From Lucifuga dentata (lineage: Eukaryota; Chordata; Actinopteri; Ophidiiformes; Bythitidae): 64,000 nucleotides of DNA. The stretch's first letter is position 1. Each line of letters opens with the position of its first letter. A model generated the notes under the pieces. It was not told where the DNA came from and ran no database searches. It worked only from the letters and a program-made list of their open reading frames with translations. Below are positions 12,072-24,326 of the stretch, piece after piece. The stretch lies in contig VXCM01000824.1 in the NCBI GenBank assembly GCA_014773175.1, positions 62,001 to 126,000 of the forward strand. The letters run 5' to 3'. Made by a program: the position numbers and the translations under genes.

Positions 12072-14249
12072 TGCCACAACATCCTCCAACCCCCTCCCTA
12101 TGACCCTGAATTGAAACACGTTGTATGATACCCAGCATTACTTCAATGTTTTGCTTTGAAAACACAGGTCATCTTTTCATATAGTAAACTTAATGATATA
12201 TAAATTCATGCGTGGCTGCTGTAAATTCACTTTTGGTCATAAATAATCAATACCAGTCTTTCTGGTTTTAAAATAATTAAGTCAGATATATTAGCCTGCA
12301 CAATATGCAATGAAATAAATTATTTCATAGGTTGTTAATTTTCATCATTACCATCCACTACCACATGTAAATAAAGCCATAAGTATTCATATCACTGCTT
12401 TTAGACTTTGTACATCTGCATGAGTTTATTTTTAAGTTTTTATTTTCACAGTTAATGCTGTGCAACAGACCATGAGCAAAAACAGGGTGATCATGTATGC
12501 ACATTACCTACAGTACATGTTGCTTCAAAAATAAGTATTCTATCCCAGTCGTTTGTCCAAATGGTGTTTTCTTTCGTATCCTGGAGTTAAAGAGTGAAAC
12601 ATGTTTGTTTACTTCTCACTAGCAAAAGCTTAAAAACTAAGAAACTAAGGTCATTTTGCTCTTTGCCCACTTTATTGAGTTAGTAAACTCAGTAAAGTAG
12701 TTCCAGATCAGAAATTTGATTACATTTCTTTTGCTCCTGGAAATAATTTCGGGATTCTCTCCATGTCTGCATGTAAGTCATTCCCTTTGGAACTACAAAT
12801 TCATTTCACCTAAACTTAAATGTGTTTCACTGATCACTGATCTCTTTTTGTTTTTGTTTTTTTGTTTTTTGTTTTTTTTGAGGAGGGATGAGCTCAAGTG
12901 TACAGCCTTTTGATTTTTTTTTCTTTTCTTTATATTTTAGACCCCGAATCAGTGAAAAGCTTTGCCATTTCCCAGTAATTTAAGTTAGATTTAACCTTTA
13001 AAGGGTAAAAATTTCTGTCTCCTTCATTGATGTCACATTGATGAAGAAAAGAGACAACGCACATGCGTATACTACAACATGCACCTCAGTAACAATGTGT
13101 GGGAAGGAGAAAGACAGAGACAGAATGCTGTAGTGAACTTTAATACTGACTGAAATGCTCTTCTCCTACTCCCCTCCCTTGGTGTGATCGTGTATGTGGG
13201 TTAGTGGAATTGAATGGCTGCAGGTGGTGGAGACAGCAGTTGGCTGCTTTTGTGTTAGTGGAATTGACAGGCAGCAGAGCGGTGAAGCTGCTGCGGCGTG
13301 TGTGATTTAGCAGACTTGATAGACACCACTTTTTCTAGTGCGTCAGGACTACGGGCAGTTTGTTTAGGATGCACAGTCAAGTGGTGCTCAGCTGGTCAAG
13401 AGTTGCATGTGACTAACTGAGGACAGTTGATCTTGAAATTAAATGCCTACAGTTTGTGTATATGGTAATTGTGGACATTAAATACAGGTACTGCTCTACT
13501 GTCATTTAAATAAGCCTCGGGTCTTTCTGTTGAATATGTGATATAATGAATCACAGCTTGCACTCGCACACTAGTCAACGCAGTAGAAATCACAAAAACA
13601 TGAGCCAGGTCAAAAGCAGGAAATAGCTCTGTGATTTTCTAACTTCTAACACATGAATGAAATATTTTGCTTGGCTATTCTTTTAGTTAGTCTTAACAGG
13701 TAGGAATTTTCAAATCAACGTAGTTTCACTCCATTCAGTTATGAATAATTTCCATTCTGACCCTTTAATGGCAGACAGAGAGTGAAGGTCCATTTAACAT
13801 TATAATATATATGGTATTGGTATTATCATTATCTAAAGTAAATCAGCTACATCTTTACATGACACATTACAGGCCTTAATGCTAAATTCTGATGTTTTAA
13901 GTTAGATCTGGTCTTTTTGTCTTGAAGGGTTACATTTGTGTTTGGAAGTGACCCATATGTGACACTGGTGTGAGTGTAGCTCTGCCCTACATGGTCCCAA
14001 ACCTACATGATCACACATGCGCACATTTAACAACAATATGATCCTCATGCACTCATAAACAACAAAAAATGTCAAATGATAAAAACAACCTGCTCAGCTG
14101 TTCTCATGCAATTTATTTAAAAACTGCTTGGTTCAAACATGTTTAGCTCAGTTTAGCTTTCACTGAAGCTTCTCCATATACAGTATATAGCTAACAAATC
14201 TGAATTGCACTGTTGTACATGTACCTGTCCTCTATTTATTTTTACCTGG

Positions 14250-14480
14250 CTGCAGGGTGCCAGCATAAATCCCCCCCCCCCCCCNCCCCCCCCCCCGAAA
14301 AAAAAAAAATCTGACATTCACACAGTGGGCACACAGCCCCAAGTATGAATTAGATCTTGGACCACATACGCAAGTGGCCCAAATCTGATAGAAAACATCA
14401 GATTTGGTTTGTTCACACTGCTGAGAAAAAAAATCGGATCTAAGCCACCTCAGCCTGTAATGTGACCGTAGCATTAGGCT
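14250..14480. repeat. Degenerate teleost repeat next to a poly-C tract
   Basis: A poly-C run with one N (14271-14296) and an A-run are followed by sequence rich in CAGATTTGG, TTCACACTG and AATCGGATCTAAGCC words. Such words are, from general knowledge, typical of a widespread fish DNA-transposon-derived repeat. No clear termini or target duplication were found, so this is a weak assignment. Confidence 0.4.
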
Positions 14481-14739
14481 GGTGTCTTACACCGTAGAGT
14501 ATTTAATGATTTTATGACATAATATATTGATGACATCAGACTAGATTAAGCTCCAGTGTTCACTTTATTCATCTGAGAAATTAACAGATTTAAAATCACT
14601 TTTTGAATTTCATCAAATGCATTCAACATCACATTGATGTTGATGGAGTTGCTTTGATAAATTTTGTAGCTGTAACAACAATCTGGTTAAGTTATCTTCC
14701 TGTAAGGCTGATATTTATACCTTGAATTAAAATGCAACC

Positions 14740-15190
14740 TCTATAACTGGATCCGATTTTGGGATTTGTATTTACACTTTGCATTTAAAAGCGGTCTGTA
14801 ATCTGGACTGCTTGCATTATGATCGGATGAGTCGATGGTTGTTACGCTATTTTCTCCTTGCTCCATAGATGAGCTTAAAAAATAACAAATATTTTTTATT
14901 TTTATGTTTTTTGCATGCGCTGTCACTGTCCACAGTCTCCATGCAGGTACAAGTTGCAGCTGATTCAAAATAACTTTATTAGGGTGGGAGTGGAGCTGGA
15001 AAGACAAGACAGCGACTTTTTTTTTTTAAAGACTTGTGAGTAAATTTTATCTCACAAATGCGCCCCAGGTTTATGGATTGCAGTTACACCTTTCTAGTTG
15101 TGGCTGAGATCTGATCACAGTGCGAGCCAGACCGCATCCGTATGTAGTTTGGCAGATTGCATTGTGATTGCAGCTGTACAGTCAGTTCTA
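14740..15190 (+). repeat. Dispersed repeat, copy 1 (related to 29480-30003)
   Basis: This segment aligns with the reverse complement of 29480-30003 across most of its length. Shared stretches in the same order include a CCTCCTTGCTCC-like box (14850s), TTTTTTGCATG followed by GCTGTCACTG (14910s), CAAAATAACTTTATTAG (14967 on), TTTTATCTCACAAATG (15045 on) and the GAGATCTGATCACAGTGCGAGCCA region (15107 on, interrupted matches). The GATC-rich ends recall hAT-like fish elements, but I could not fix termini or a target duplication. Confidence 0.65.
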
Positions 15191-17000
15191 TTGTGACTTT
15201 TTTTTGTTACTGACATTGTACTGAAAGAAAAGAGTACATGATTTAGATAAATGCTACACTGCAAATGAATGAGTTTTCACTAAATATTTTAAGAGCCTCT
15301 CTGCTGCTGTTGTGCTTCAGTTTTTCATGAGAGTAAGAGGTAAAAAGTTCTTTAACCACGATTAAACACATTTATGTCCCAGGGTCCTTCACTCAGTTAA
15401 GGACCTTCACCACATTATGCAGACATACTCTGGATAGCATTCCATGCTTTGAATATTGCAAATTAGCTTCTTTTTATAGTCTCCCCACATTTTTCTATGT
15501 TGCTCATCTTCAGAACAGTATTAATGAAACTATAGCCCAATAAAATGAAACAGATATTGAAATTTGACCTACTAGACATGAGATCCCCTTCATAATTAAA
15601 ATAATTTGTTATAGCAGCCTTAAAATTTGCTTTGCCATCAGAATCCACTAATTCTCATCATATCAAATTCAAAGTGTCTCCATTTTTAAAAAAAATGATG
15701 AATCTAATGCAAGTATGAGAGGAGATGCTACAGGAAATCAGCCTTACCTGAGAAATCACTTAAAATAGACCCGCATGAAAATGTTTGGGAGAATGTATGA
15801 TAATTAAAATTAACTTTCTTCTACCTCCCACCCTAAACCACAGGAATGGAGAAAAGAAGCAGTGATTATTTCTGAAAAGGAGAAACAGAAGACAACCAGC
15901 TCAGAATGTTTTTCTCCTCTCTTCCTCGTCCTTGTTTTCCCTTTGTGATGCCCTTAGAATAGCACAGGAAAGGAAGATGAGTGGAGAAATTAAGTTTTTG
16001 TCAGTTATTCTAGTGACATCTGAGGTACTTCTCTCAGCCCACCCTCTGAGATGACAGATTGCAACACTCTTTTAAAGCGAGGTCAGAATTAATTGCAAGA
16101 TAAATTGCGACTCAGTATATCTTGGGATTCATTATGAGTGCAGTATTCACCATCAGAAGATGAAAAAAGCAGTGTACTTGAACTGCTTATGTTTACTTCA
16201 TTTGAGTTTTTATGGGGTCTATTACAATAGATTTCATTGTATTTTATCCTGAAGCTGAGTCCTTTTCTCTACTTGACCGTCATCCCCAGGCTCTTCTTTT
16301 CTCAATCTGTTTCCTGGCCCTCTCTGACTGAGCCCATCTAGCCACCAGAGCTGAGTTATTAATGCCCGAGGAGGCAGACAGATGATTTCATTGCGTATTC
16401 AGGTGTAAGGGATGGATGGCTTTCAGAGGCAGCCAGGGGAGTGCTGGGGAGGAGAGCCTCTGTTGAGAATAAATATACCTGTCTCCTGCTGATGCATTGG
16501 GCCACACTCACTGCAATGCAAATCAGCCACTCTCCTCCTCTAACTGCCTCCAGTATTACTCACCCAGTCCCACCTGGATCCATCCAGACACTCCGTCACC
16601 CCCGAGTGAGAGGAGGCTCTCTGTGAGGAGCAGAGCTCTCAGGTGGGGGGTGGAGTCTTTATGGTTTGGTTCCCAGTTGGCGATATGAAGAGCTGCATTT
16701 CCCAGGTGGCTTCACAACGTCTGGTGTTTATTACTCAGCCTGATGGCCACATAATTAGGAGTTGAGATTAGGGTTAATATTAAAGCAAAGACTATGAATG
16801 ACTTACCAGATCACATAGCAGCGTTTTTCTATTTTTATTGTAAAGACCATGTTTTGAGTGGTTTGATTTTAAAATTGTGTATTTTCACTTGATTTCCAGG
16901 CATCATCAGACAATAAGGATGAGACAACTTTATTTTCAGTCCAGAAGTGCACATAACTGTGTGTGCTTATTGCTTCAGCACCTTTTTTTTTTTTTTTTTT

Positions 17001-17001
17001 N
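17001..17001. other. Single N joining a T-run to an A-run
   Basis: About 18 T precede and 16 A follow one undetermined base. The strand composition flips exactly at the N, which fits an unresolved contig join better than natural sequence. Confidence 0.7.
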
Positions 17002-19376
17002 AAAAAAAAAAAAAAAATCCTAGTTATTTTCCAAACTGGAGCTAGTTATTGCTTTTATATGTCATCATTTACTTTAGCTTGACATTATTTAATTTTGCTG
17101 GCAGTGCTGCTCACACACCAAAATGGATGATTTGGCGACGTAGGTGTGTATTAAAACATATTGCTTTAACACAGTAACACACTCCAGTGAGATCTGATCT
17201 GAAAGTTTATAAGAAGAATTGTTACATTAACTTATGTAAGTTAGACTGATGATGCATTCACTGCAAACTGATGTTTGGTAAATACAAACTGTCAACTGGG
17301 ACAAATATTCATGTCAGTATCTTAGTGTTAACAAGTGGATTTTGGGGAATTTTTTGGCAGCAGGTAGTGCTTACACTGATTTGGAGCGACGTGAAATTCT
17401 GTAGTGAGGCAAATAATAAAACTTTTGAAGATAATCTTTCACCATGCAAACAAAACCTTGGTAAATAGCACCAAAAATAACCAGAATGATCCTTTAAAGC
17501 TTACTTCTTTTTTTTTTTTTTTAACACCATGCACTGTTAATCTATCAGGACTTTACTGGGCACTCTGCTGTATTTGAAGGACTCGGTGCTGAGAAAGAAT
17601 TAGGTTCTTACTTTATTAATTTATAGACTTGTTATGTAAACACTAAAGCTTGTGACACATTATATAAAAATTCCATTATGTTGGCAGTTGCTCTATATAA
17701 TTCTTCCCTTTTTTAAATGTTGCCTGTCATTTATATTTTTGCTTGTCTGCATGATGCATATTCTGAATGTTTTTCCTTCTCCATCTCAGGCAGTTTTACA
17801 ATCACAGTGTTCATTTTCATGTTTTTAACGAGATGCTGACTTATTCAGGGACCCTGTAGCATGATAGACTTTATAATGTTTCAGGTCCAATTGAGATACA
17901 ATCAAATGGCCCAGAATTTGACTCTCTTTCCCTTTACATACTGTTACAAATCCAAACCCAACACTTAAGTGTCTCTTAGCCCTCTGTAAGTGACTGATAT
18001 GACAATTTGGTACTCTCAAAACAAGTACTACTACTTTACAATCAGTGCAAGTGCTGCCGTAATGTTTTATTCTGTCCACCTACTGTTCTGAACCACTCAG
18101 TTCGAAGTCTACATGAAAATTAACTTCAGTTTTTCAGATCAAAGGATCACCTTTTGTGTAGAAAAACCATATAATTCTTTTTCGTTGAAATATTTGAAAA
18201 GAAAATGTAAAATCTGAGCCCTCACTTTGATGGCAGCTCACTCTTGATATACTGTCGGTGGTCTTGAATGTGGTTCTAATGCATAACAACACAATCTCTG
18301 TGGATATGAAGAGGGCCTTCAGTCAGCTCCTTGATTCATCCTGACTTTATTTTGTTTTGCTCTATTTGATTTCTTGAAATGTAAAGTTGCTGAAACGTAT
18401 TACCTTCAATAATCTTCCTAATGCCTGAAATACGTAGAAATAAATGAATAAGGAGAGACTCTGACAACATCCACTGTGCATAGCTGACAATCTAATTAGA
18501 TACCAAGGCAGGAGATCACAGGCAAATAGCAGAACCCCTGCCACATCTAATCTGAGGGGCTACATATGACACTAACAACTGATATGAGCAAGGATGGAGT
18601 CGCAACCTTGATTAACTGCATATATCAAAGTAGGGTACACTTTTCCATATCCCCACCAATATAGCAGCAAATTGGACTGTCTGGTAAACAACTTGCCACC
18701 TTCTTTTATGTTCTTCTGCAGTCAAAGATAGAGTGTTTAATACGTGAGTCTCTGCAGCTCATCCTTCCACTGCCAGAGTCATGGAAACAGTAAAAGTGTA
18801 GATCTGAAGGTTGATATTGGAGATGTTATGCATTTACTTAGGGAGCGATGGGTGTTCATGCACCAATCATCAAGTGTAAATTCATTGTGAACACATAGAT
18901 AACTGTCAAAACAAAGTGACAAACCCAAAAAGTGAGATGTTACCTTTGCTGTCAGAGATTTTCCATAGGTTGGATTCATGCTTCAGACCGCTGTCTCTTC
19001 CTCTCTATTCTGTTCACTCTCAGGACTTCCTGCATGTTGTATTGTGGTAACAGGCTCCTAGGGCTCTGGTTTCAACTTGTTTTCTATTGATTCTTAGATC
19101 TGGAAATTAGTGCTTCCTGGCATTTTTTGAAAAAAAAAAAGAAAAATAAAGGGATTAATCTCTCTCTCTCTCTCCCTCTCTCTACTTCCATAAGAGGTGA
19201 CACCTTAAAATACAATTAAAGACGGATTCAGCTCAAAAATTTGTTTTTCTTTTAGTTGCTTCCCTTTGATGTTTGACTTACGTGGACTGTTTTCACATCC
19301 CCTCTGCTGAAGGCAGAACATGATTTGTGACACATTATGCAGAAGATGTTAGAGTCAACTTAATTTCTTCTTTTAA

Positions 19377-19433
19377 AGGATCACATCGGTGGTTTTATTG
19401 GGCTCAAACATGCAAAACCACTGGTAAGGTTCT
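19377..19433. mobile_element. TTAA-type MITE reduced to 57 bp, nearly only its two termini
   Basis: The left flank is TTAA at 19373-19376; the right flank is TTAG at 19434-19437, probably a mutated TTAA. The left end AGGATCACATCGGTGGTTTT faces the right end, whose reverse complement is AGAACCTTACCAGTGGTTTT, with about 16 bp between them holding TTGGGCTCAAACATG. It is therefore almost a pure hairpin. The central words are those of the longer copies at 7567-8141 and 40204-40442. Confidence 0.7.
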
Positions 19434-20621
19434 TTAGGTGATATGTGTGGTTTGTATGGCTATTAGATAGATATCATGTTTAAACTGTGTAACCAGGCCA
19501 CTGCTGGTGGATTGTGCCATACATAAATAGTCATAGATCTTAGAAGAGTAGATGTGCTTTTAAACCTTGTGAGTAGATTTTGTGGGGTGGGAGGGTGGGA
19601 TATTCAGTGAGAATGAAACAGTACAACAACTGCACCTCACGTTCTTCTCTAGGCCTCTTTTATTCATTCAAAACACTTGCAAGGAAGCCTCAGCAGTTAT
19701 GTGTTTTGTTGATCTGAGCACAGTGAACATTAATTAGTTCCATTAATTGTAATCATTCTCATAGAACAATGTAGCAGTGCCTTTGTAAATTAGCTACACT
19801 GAATTAGTATAATTACACAAAGCAAAGAAACAAGCATTGAAATTGTTTTAAATAGAAGTTGATTTATATTAACCAACAATAGAATGAAATACAGAACAAA
19901 TGGTGGAGCACGTCTCAGCCTCAACATCACATCAGCCCCAAAGCCTTTGCAGTATCAGGTCACCACACTAAATTATGCTGTAATTATTCAGGCAAAACTG
20001 CCCACTGACACCAGACTCACACCCACTGGTCCTGCAGGAGGAGCTAGAGAGGGACTATGTTTGTCATGATAGATGAGCTGGATCTAACTGCTGCCTTTGG
20101 AGGAGATGACATTCCTGGGCAGCACTTGCCTCAGATCCCAGCTTCCTGCTTCTGTATGATGAGACTTTTGTAAGGAGAAGTCTGCAGGCTTCATTTACTG
20201 AAGCAGCAGGGAATAATGTAGTGCCAGCATTTGGATGTGTCAGGTCCCATATCTCTGGCTGCTCTATTAGAAATAGACCCTAGTGCGGGACAATTAACCC
20301 CTGGCCCTGGTAGCAGATCTGTGCAGTAACAGCCCAGCGCGGGGCAATAAATCAAGCCTAGAGGGAGAAACCCACATCTCCTCCCCTGTCGGTTAGCTGC
20401 GACTATCACCCAATGGACTGAGCCTATACAATAGTAGATATGCTCCAGTGTTATCACATTATCACAGAAAGTATAACAGTGATGTAATAAGGCTGTAGGC
20501 AAGGGCACCCTGAGTGTCTTTTTACTGCAGTGAATACACCATCTGGAAGAAGTTCAACATCTAAAACCAACCGTAACCTTTAAACCAAAGAGCAGATGCT
20601 TGGCTCTTGGTCTTTTTAGTG

Positions 20622-20658
20622 TCCCACATTTTTTTTTTTTTGNCATTTTTTTTTTTTT
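20622..20658. other. Duplicated 16-mer around an N: unresolved assembly overlap
   Basis: The sequence CA, thirteen T, G occurs on the left of the N at 20643 and is repeated immediately on its right. This is the pattern left when two contigs with the same end are joined without merging the overlap. Confidence 0.65.
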
Positions 20659-21402
20659 GGCTTATTTCAAACAAAAACCTGTTACTAGTTGGAAGCTGTG
20701 GCTCATCCCATACATGAGCAGAAAAAATGCAAGATATTAATTATTGCTGCAGTGCAGTCAGCTACAGATTTTAGTCCACAGCTTCTCATATTGAGACCAT
20801 TTGTTTAATGGCAGATTAGAGAAAAAAATGAGCAGTAATAAAGCTGTAGACCACAGGGGTCACCTTCAGGACCTACTCTTGGTTTTGTGTATCATTAGCA
20901 TGTCCTGTCTCGAGCTGGCCTGATCCAATTATTACTGGCACAGGCTCTGCTCACATGACTGGGCTATTCAAACTGCCCACTGTTAGCCTGTAATTCTCAC
21001 ACTGATGTGCTAATGTAAAATATGGCAACAGATGCAGAGAGCAATGACTGAAGCACATTATTCAGGGCCCAAGGGCCATTAAAGCCATAGCTATTAAATA
21101 TAATTTGAAAAAAATTAGCTTTTTGGCACATGGAATAGCAGGTTGTGAGGTATTATGATAATCACTACATTCCCCAGGGTTCCTGCTTTCCCCAAATGTT
21201 ATTGCTATTTGTATATGCCTGTGTGAATGTGCTTTTGAATGTGTATTCTTGTTTGTGTATGTTTTATGGGAGGTGGAATTCTCTTCAAATGCAGAGGCAA
21301 TTATTGTTTTGCCACAATATGACAGTCTGAAGTAATTACAGCTCAGTGTTTTTGGTTTTCGAGTATTTGTGCACATGTAGACACAATGTAGTTAGTACCG
21401 CT

Positions 21403-21436
21403 TTTCAAACACAAACCCGTGAGTTTGTGTTTGAAA
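21403..21436. other. Perfect 14-bp inverted repeat (hairpin)
   Basis: TTTCAAACACAAAC at 21403-21416 is the exact reverse complement of GTTTGTGTTTGAAA at 21423-21436, with the 6-base loop CCGTGA. It lies about 500 bp upstream of the MAM exon. The DNA could form a cruciform, or the pre-mRNA a stem-loop. No function is known to me; it may be the trace of a small foldback element. Confidence 0.8.
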
Positions 21437-21940
21437 CAGGATAACGGATAACACGGTATAACAAACTCACTTTCAACCCTTATTTGACCACTGGAACCAG
21501 GCTCTTGGGAATGGAGACTGTGAATACCTGGTCAGTATTAGTGCTAACAGTCACAGAATTACACAAAACCTTATATGATGCTATCTGCTGTTTGCCTAGT
21601 TTGCAATGTTGTTTGGAGATTCAATATATTAAATGTTGCAGATAATCTGTGTAAATTTATGGAATTACTTGCTTTTATTTGTTCATCTTGTGAAAAGTTT
21701 GTGCAACAACTTGCTGTACAATCATATTCAAGTATCTTTGTGATTGAGAAGAGTGGAATACTTGTTTGAAAGGTCATCAGCAGTCTGTAATTATTATTAA
21801 TAATCTATGTGCACCTTCTCACACCCCAGCTGAGCAGTGTCAGAACCATGTGAAGCAAGTCTGTGATTGGTGTCTGGTTCAGTGCNCCCCCCGACAGAAC
21901 TCCTGTTCAATGATCTTCATCTCTCTCTCTTTTTTTTCAG

Positions 21941-22072
21941 CTGCAGGTTGCACATTTGAAGAGGATTCAGACCCAAATCTGTGTGATTTCACCCAGGGGG
22001 AGGACGATGACTTTGACTGGCAACTGTTTCGAACATACAGTTCACCTCATGCCAGCTCTGACCTCCTGCGGG
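21941..22072 (+). CDS. ptpru: ptpru exon A: N-terminal part of the MAM domain
   Basis: This exon encodes 43 full codons plus split codons at both ends. PTPRU is a single-pass receptor tyrosine phosphatase of the R2B family, whose MAM, Ig and fibronectin III ectodomain mediates homophilic cell adhesion. The peptide starts [19 protein letters not shown] and then reads DDDFDWQLF. The two cysteines (GCTF and LCDF) fit the first conserved disulfide pair of MAM domains, and the FDW motif fits the family core. AGCTFEE is, as I recall, the PTPRU version; PTPRK, PTPRM and PTPRT differ here. The acceptor is a pyrimidine tract with CAG at 21938-21940 and the donor is GTGAGT at 22073-22078. Both introns are phase 1, so the 132-bp exon is symmetric. 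A second CAG six bases into the exon (21944-21946) could act as an alternative acceptor. The ptprua/ptprub duplicate cannot be told apart here. Confidence 0.88.
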
Positions 22073-24326
22073 GTGAGTACTCTGCTTCTCTCATGGTTCC
22101 ATCTTCCATACTGCCATCCAATTTGGGTAATTGGATATATGTGCGCACACAGATCTTGAATTTGACAGAAGTGACCCTTCGTTCAACTTGCAGTAATTTC
22201 CACCATGAAGCACCTCACGGAACACAAATCAAAAGCAATTTTTGTGTGATCTATCAGTAGGTGTGTGTGTGTGCTTCTGTTCATCTTTAAATTGTTCTTA
22301 AATCTGGGTAACAAGTGGATTTTTGTCAGTGTGGTCAACACACCAGAAACATGCAAATCAACCTTTAAATGTCCAGGCTCCATTAACTGTCAGTCTTAAT
22401 AAAGTTCTCCCTCCAGCTTTGTCTGCTCCCCGCTAACCCCAGGGATAATTTTATGTTAACCAGGCTCGCAGGACTAATGGAAACCAGCATTTTCCTGCCA
22501 TCATCCTCTCTACTGGTGGCTGCCACAGGGAGATGGCATGCATAGTTTATAAGGTGCTCCACCATCTCTGCATTAACAAATACCTACAGGGAACTGAGAA
22601 AGGTTACAGCTTCTCAGCAGAAATATACTAGCAGCATTGGGCTCTCTGCTAAAACAGTTTGACAGTTGTAACTTGTAATATGATTTGGATACTGGCTTCC
22701 CTCTGTTATAACCAGTTAATCAATCAGTTACTTATATGGCAATGAGCGTTTTTTTCAAGAGGCAATCATAAATTTGACTGTTCATTGTACATGAGACAGA
22801 GGACACAGGAATGAAAGAGAGAGAAATTATCATTGCACATTCAATAGCACCAGCAATCTTACAGCTTGGGAAAAAAGACAGTTGTATAATTAGAGGACAG
22901 AACAGACAGTTAATGTGGCAGATATAAAGAGATAAGTTAAGAGGAACAGTTGTAAAGATGGCAAGATACAGTTTAATCAAGATGATACAGTTAAATCATT
23001 TAAAATGAATTAATTGCATGCCCAAAGGAATGATCCATCTTGCTGGACTTAAGTGGCCTTTGAAAACAGTCAAAAACATCCTGCAGGGAGAAATTATGTT
23101 GTTTTTCAAATATGAGTATGTGTGATTTTCATATATAGGACTAAAATGCCTTCCTTCCCCCAGGCTTCCATCCAAATACATTTCAGAATTTATGAAATCC
23201 TAAATTTAATCCTAAACTGTTCAACTGCACTTTGTTCACCTCCACATCATCAGCATTCGAGTGGGAATCTGCCTGCAGCCAGCAGATGACTCAGGGCAGG
23301 TGATGCGATAATTAATACTTTTCCCTTCGGGTTTAATTAAAACTTACTGCTGCGGCATTTACAACAACCCAGGACCTTCAGTGGAATAGAGTGGCACAGG
23401 TGGAAGAAAGCAGGTACTGTATTCTCCCGATGACGAGAATACGCCAGGCTGAGCACCATGTTTCTATCGACCAATTCTGAGAATGGAGAGACATATTCAA
23501 TTTAGCTCATCCTTCAGCTGGCTCTAGAAACAGAGCTGCTGTGTCCCTCATGTTAGTTACGTGGTTGTCGTCATTGTATAGTGACAGCAGTGCTCCTTCT
23601 TTTGGTACATTTTGATGTTTCGGTGTGTTATTTAAGGTAGATAACATCACTACGAGTACTGGCATAGACAATGTTTTTCTTTTTCTCTTTGACTTAATCC
23701 CCCTTGGCTGACTTCTGCCTACGTCTCATACTGGCAGTCTGACTATCCATGAGGGAAACCAAGGTGGGAGGATAACAAGAGTTTATGAGATAAGGCTATT
23801 TACATTGGATTTCTGGGGCTGAGAAATTGGTGTCGAGGGAAGATTAGTAAACACAGCTGAGATAGCAGCCGCTTGTGGCTCCCAGGAGAAATTAGAAGCT
23901 ATCGTTCCCATGAAACAGAAAATAGTCACGAAAAAAAGAAGATAGATTGCAATGAGATCTTAATAAGAGTGGCCCGATTTATCGCATTCACCCTTATTTT
24001 GAATTAGATCTGAGGAGTCTGGTTGGTATTGATAATCCTCAGTTCGCTATCTATTTTAATGAAGCGAGTCAAGCTTCCTAGATGATGACCTTGTAAAGAA
24101 GAAGAATGTGTCTGCATGTCAAGTGTACATCATTTTCTGAGAGCACATTCATTAGTGTGAAAAGCTGTGAGTCCACTGCAATATTCATTAAAGTATAGCA
24201 GGATGGCCTTAAGGGAAAAATTCACCTTTAAACACTTTAACACTGTTAAAAAAAAAAAGGCTATTGGCAAGTAACTTACATTCATTGCTCTTTTTGTTTT
24301 TGTGATGTATTTTTCTTAGTCTCGTG

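Larger units (their letters stand above)
1..21940 (+). other. ptpru: Intron before the first MAM exon of ptpru (3' part only)
   Basis: This stretch holds no exon that I can support. It ends in a good acceptor: a pyrimidine tract and CAG at 21938-21940. Within it are an hAT-type element (1372-2158), a small TTAA MITE (3953-4033), a Tc1 relic split by a second MITE (about 7270-8700), a degenerate repeat near 14250-14480, another at 14740-15190, a minimal MITE (19377-19433), a (TG)n tract near 12036-12070 and a perfect 14-bp hairpin at 21403-21436. The stretches 2167-3948, 4038-7269, 8701-14230, 15191-19372 and 19438-21402 show no recognisable gene or repeat beyond short simple-sequence runs. 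Upstream exon 1 is not in the window, so the full intron length is unknown. Confidence 0.75.

Noticed and set aside
17080..17495. Possible further MITE with right end near CAGAATGATCCTTTAA
   Set aside because: The end resembles AGGATCATTCTGG-type fish repeats, but no left end or duplication could be found.
22073..22260. Continuation of the reading frame beyond the first MAM exon
   Set aside because: A strong GTGAGT donor sits at 22073 and the MAM sequence resumes in frame at 59165; the text after the donor has no family similarity.
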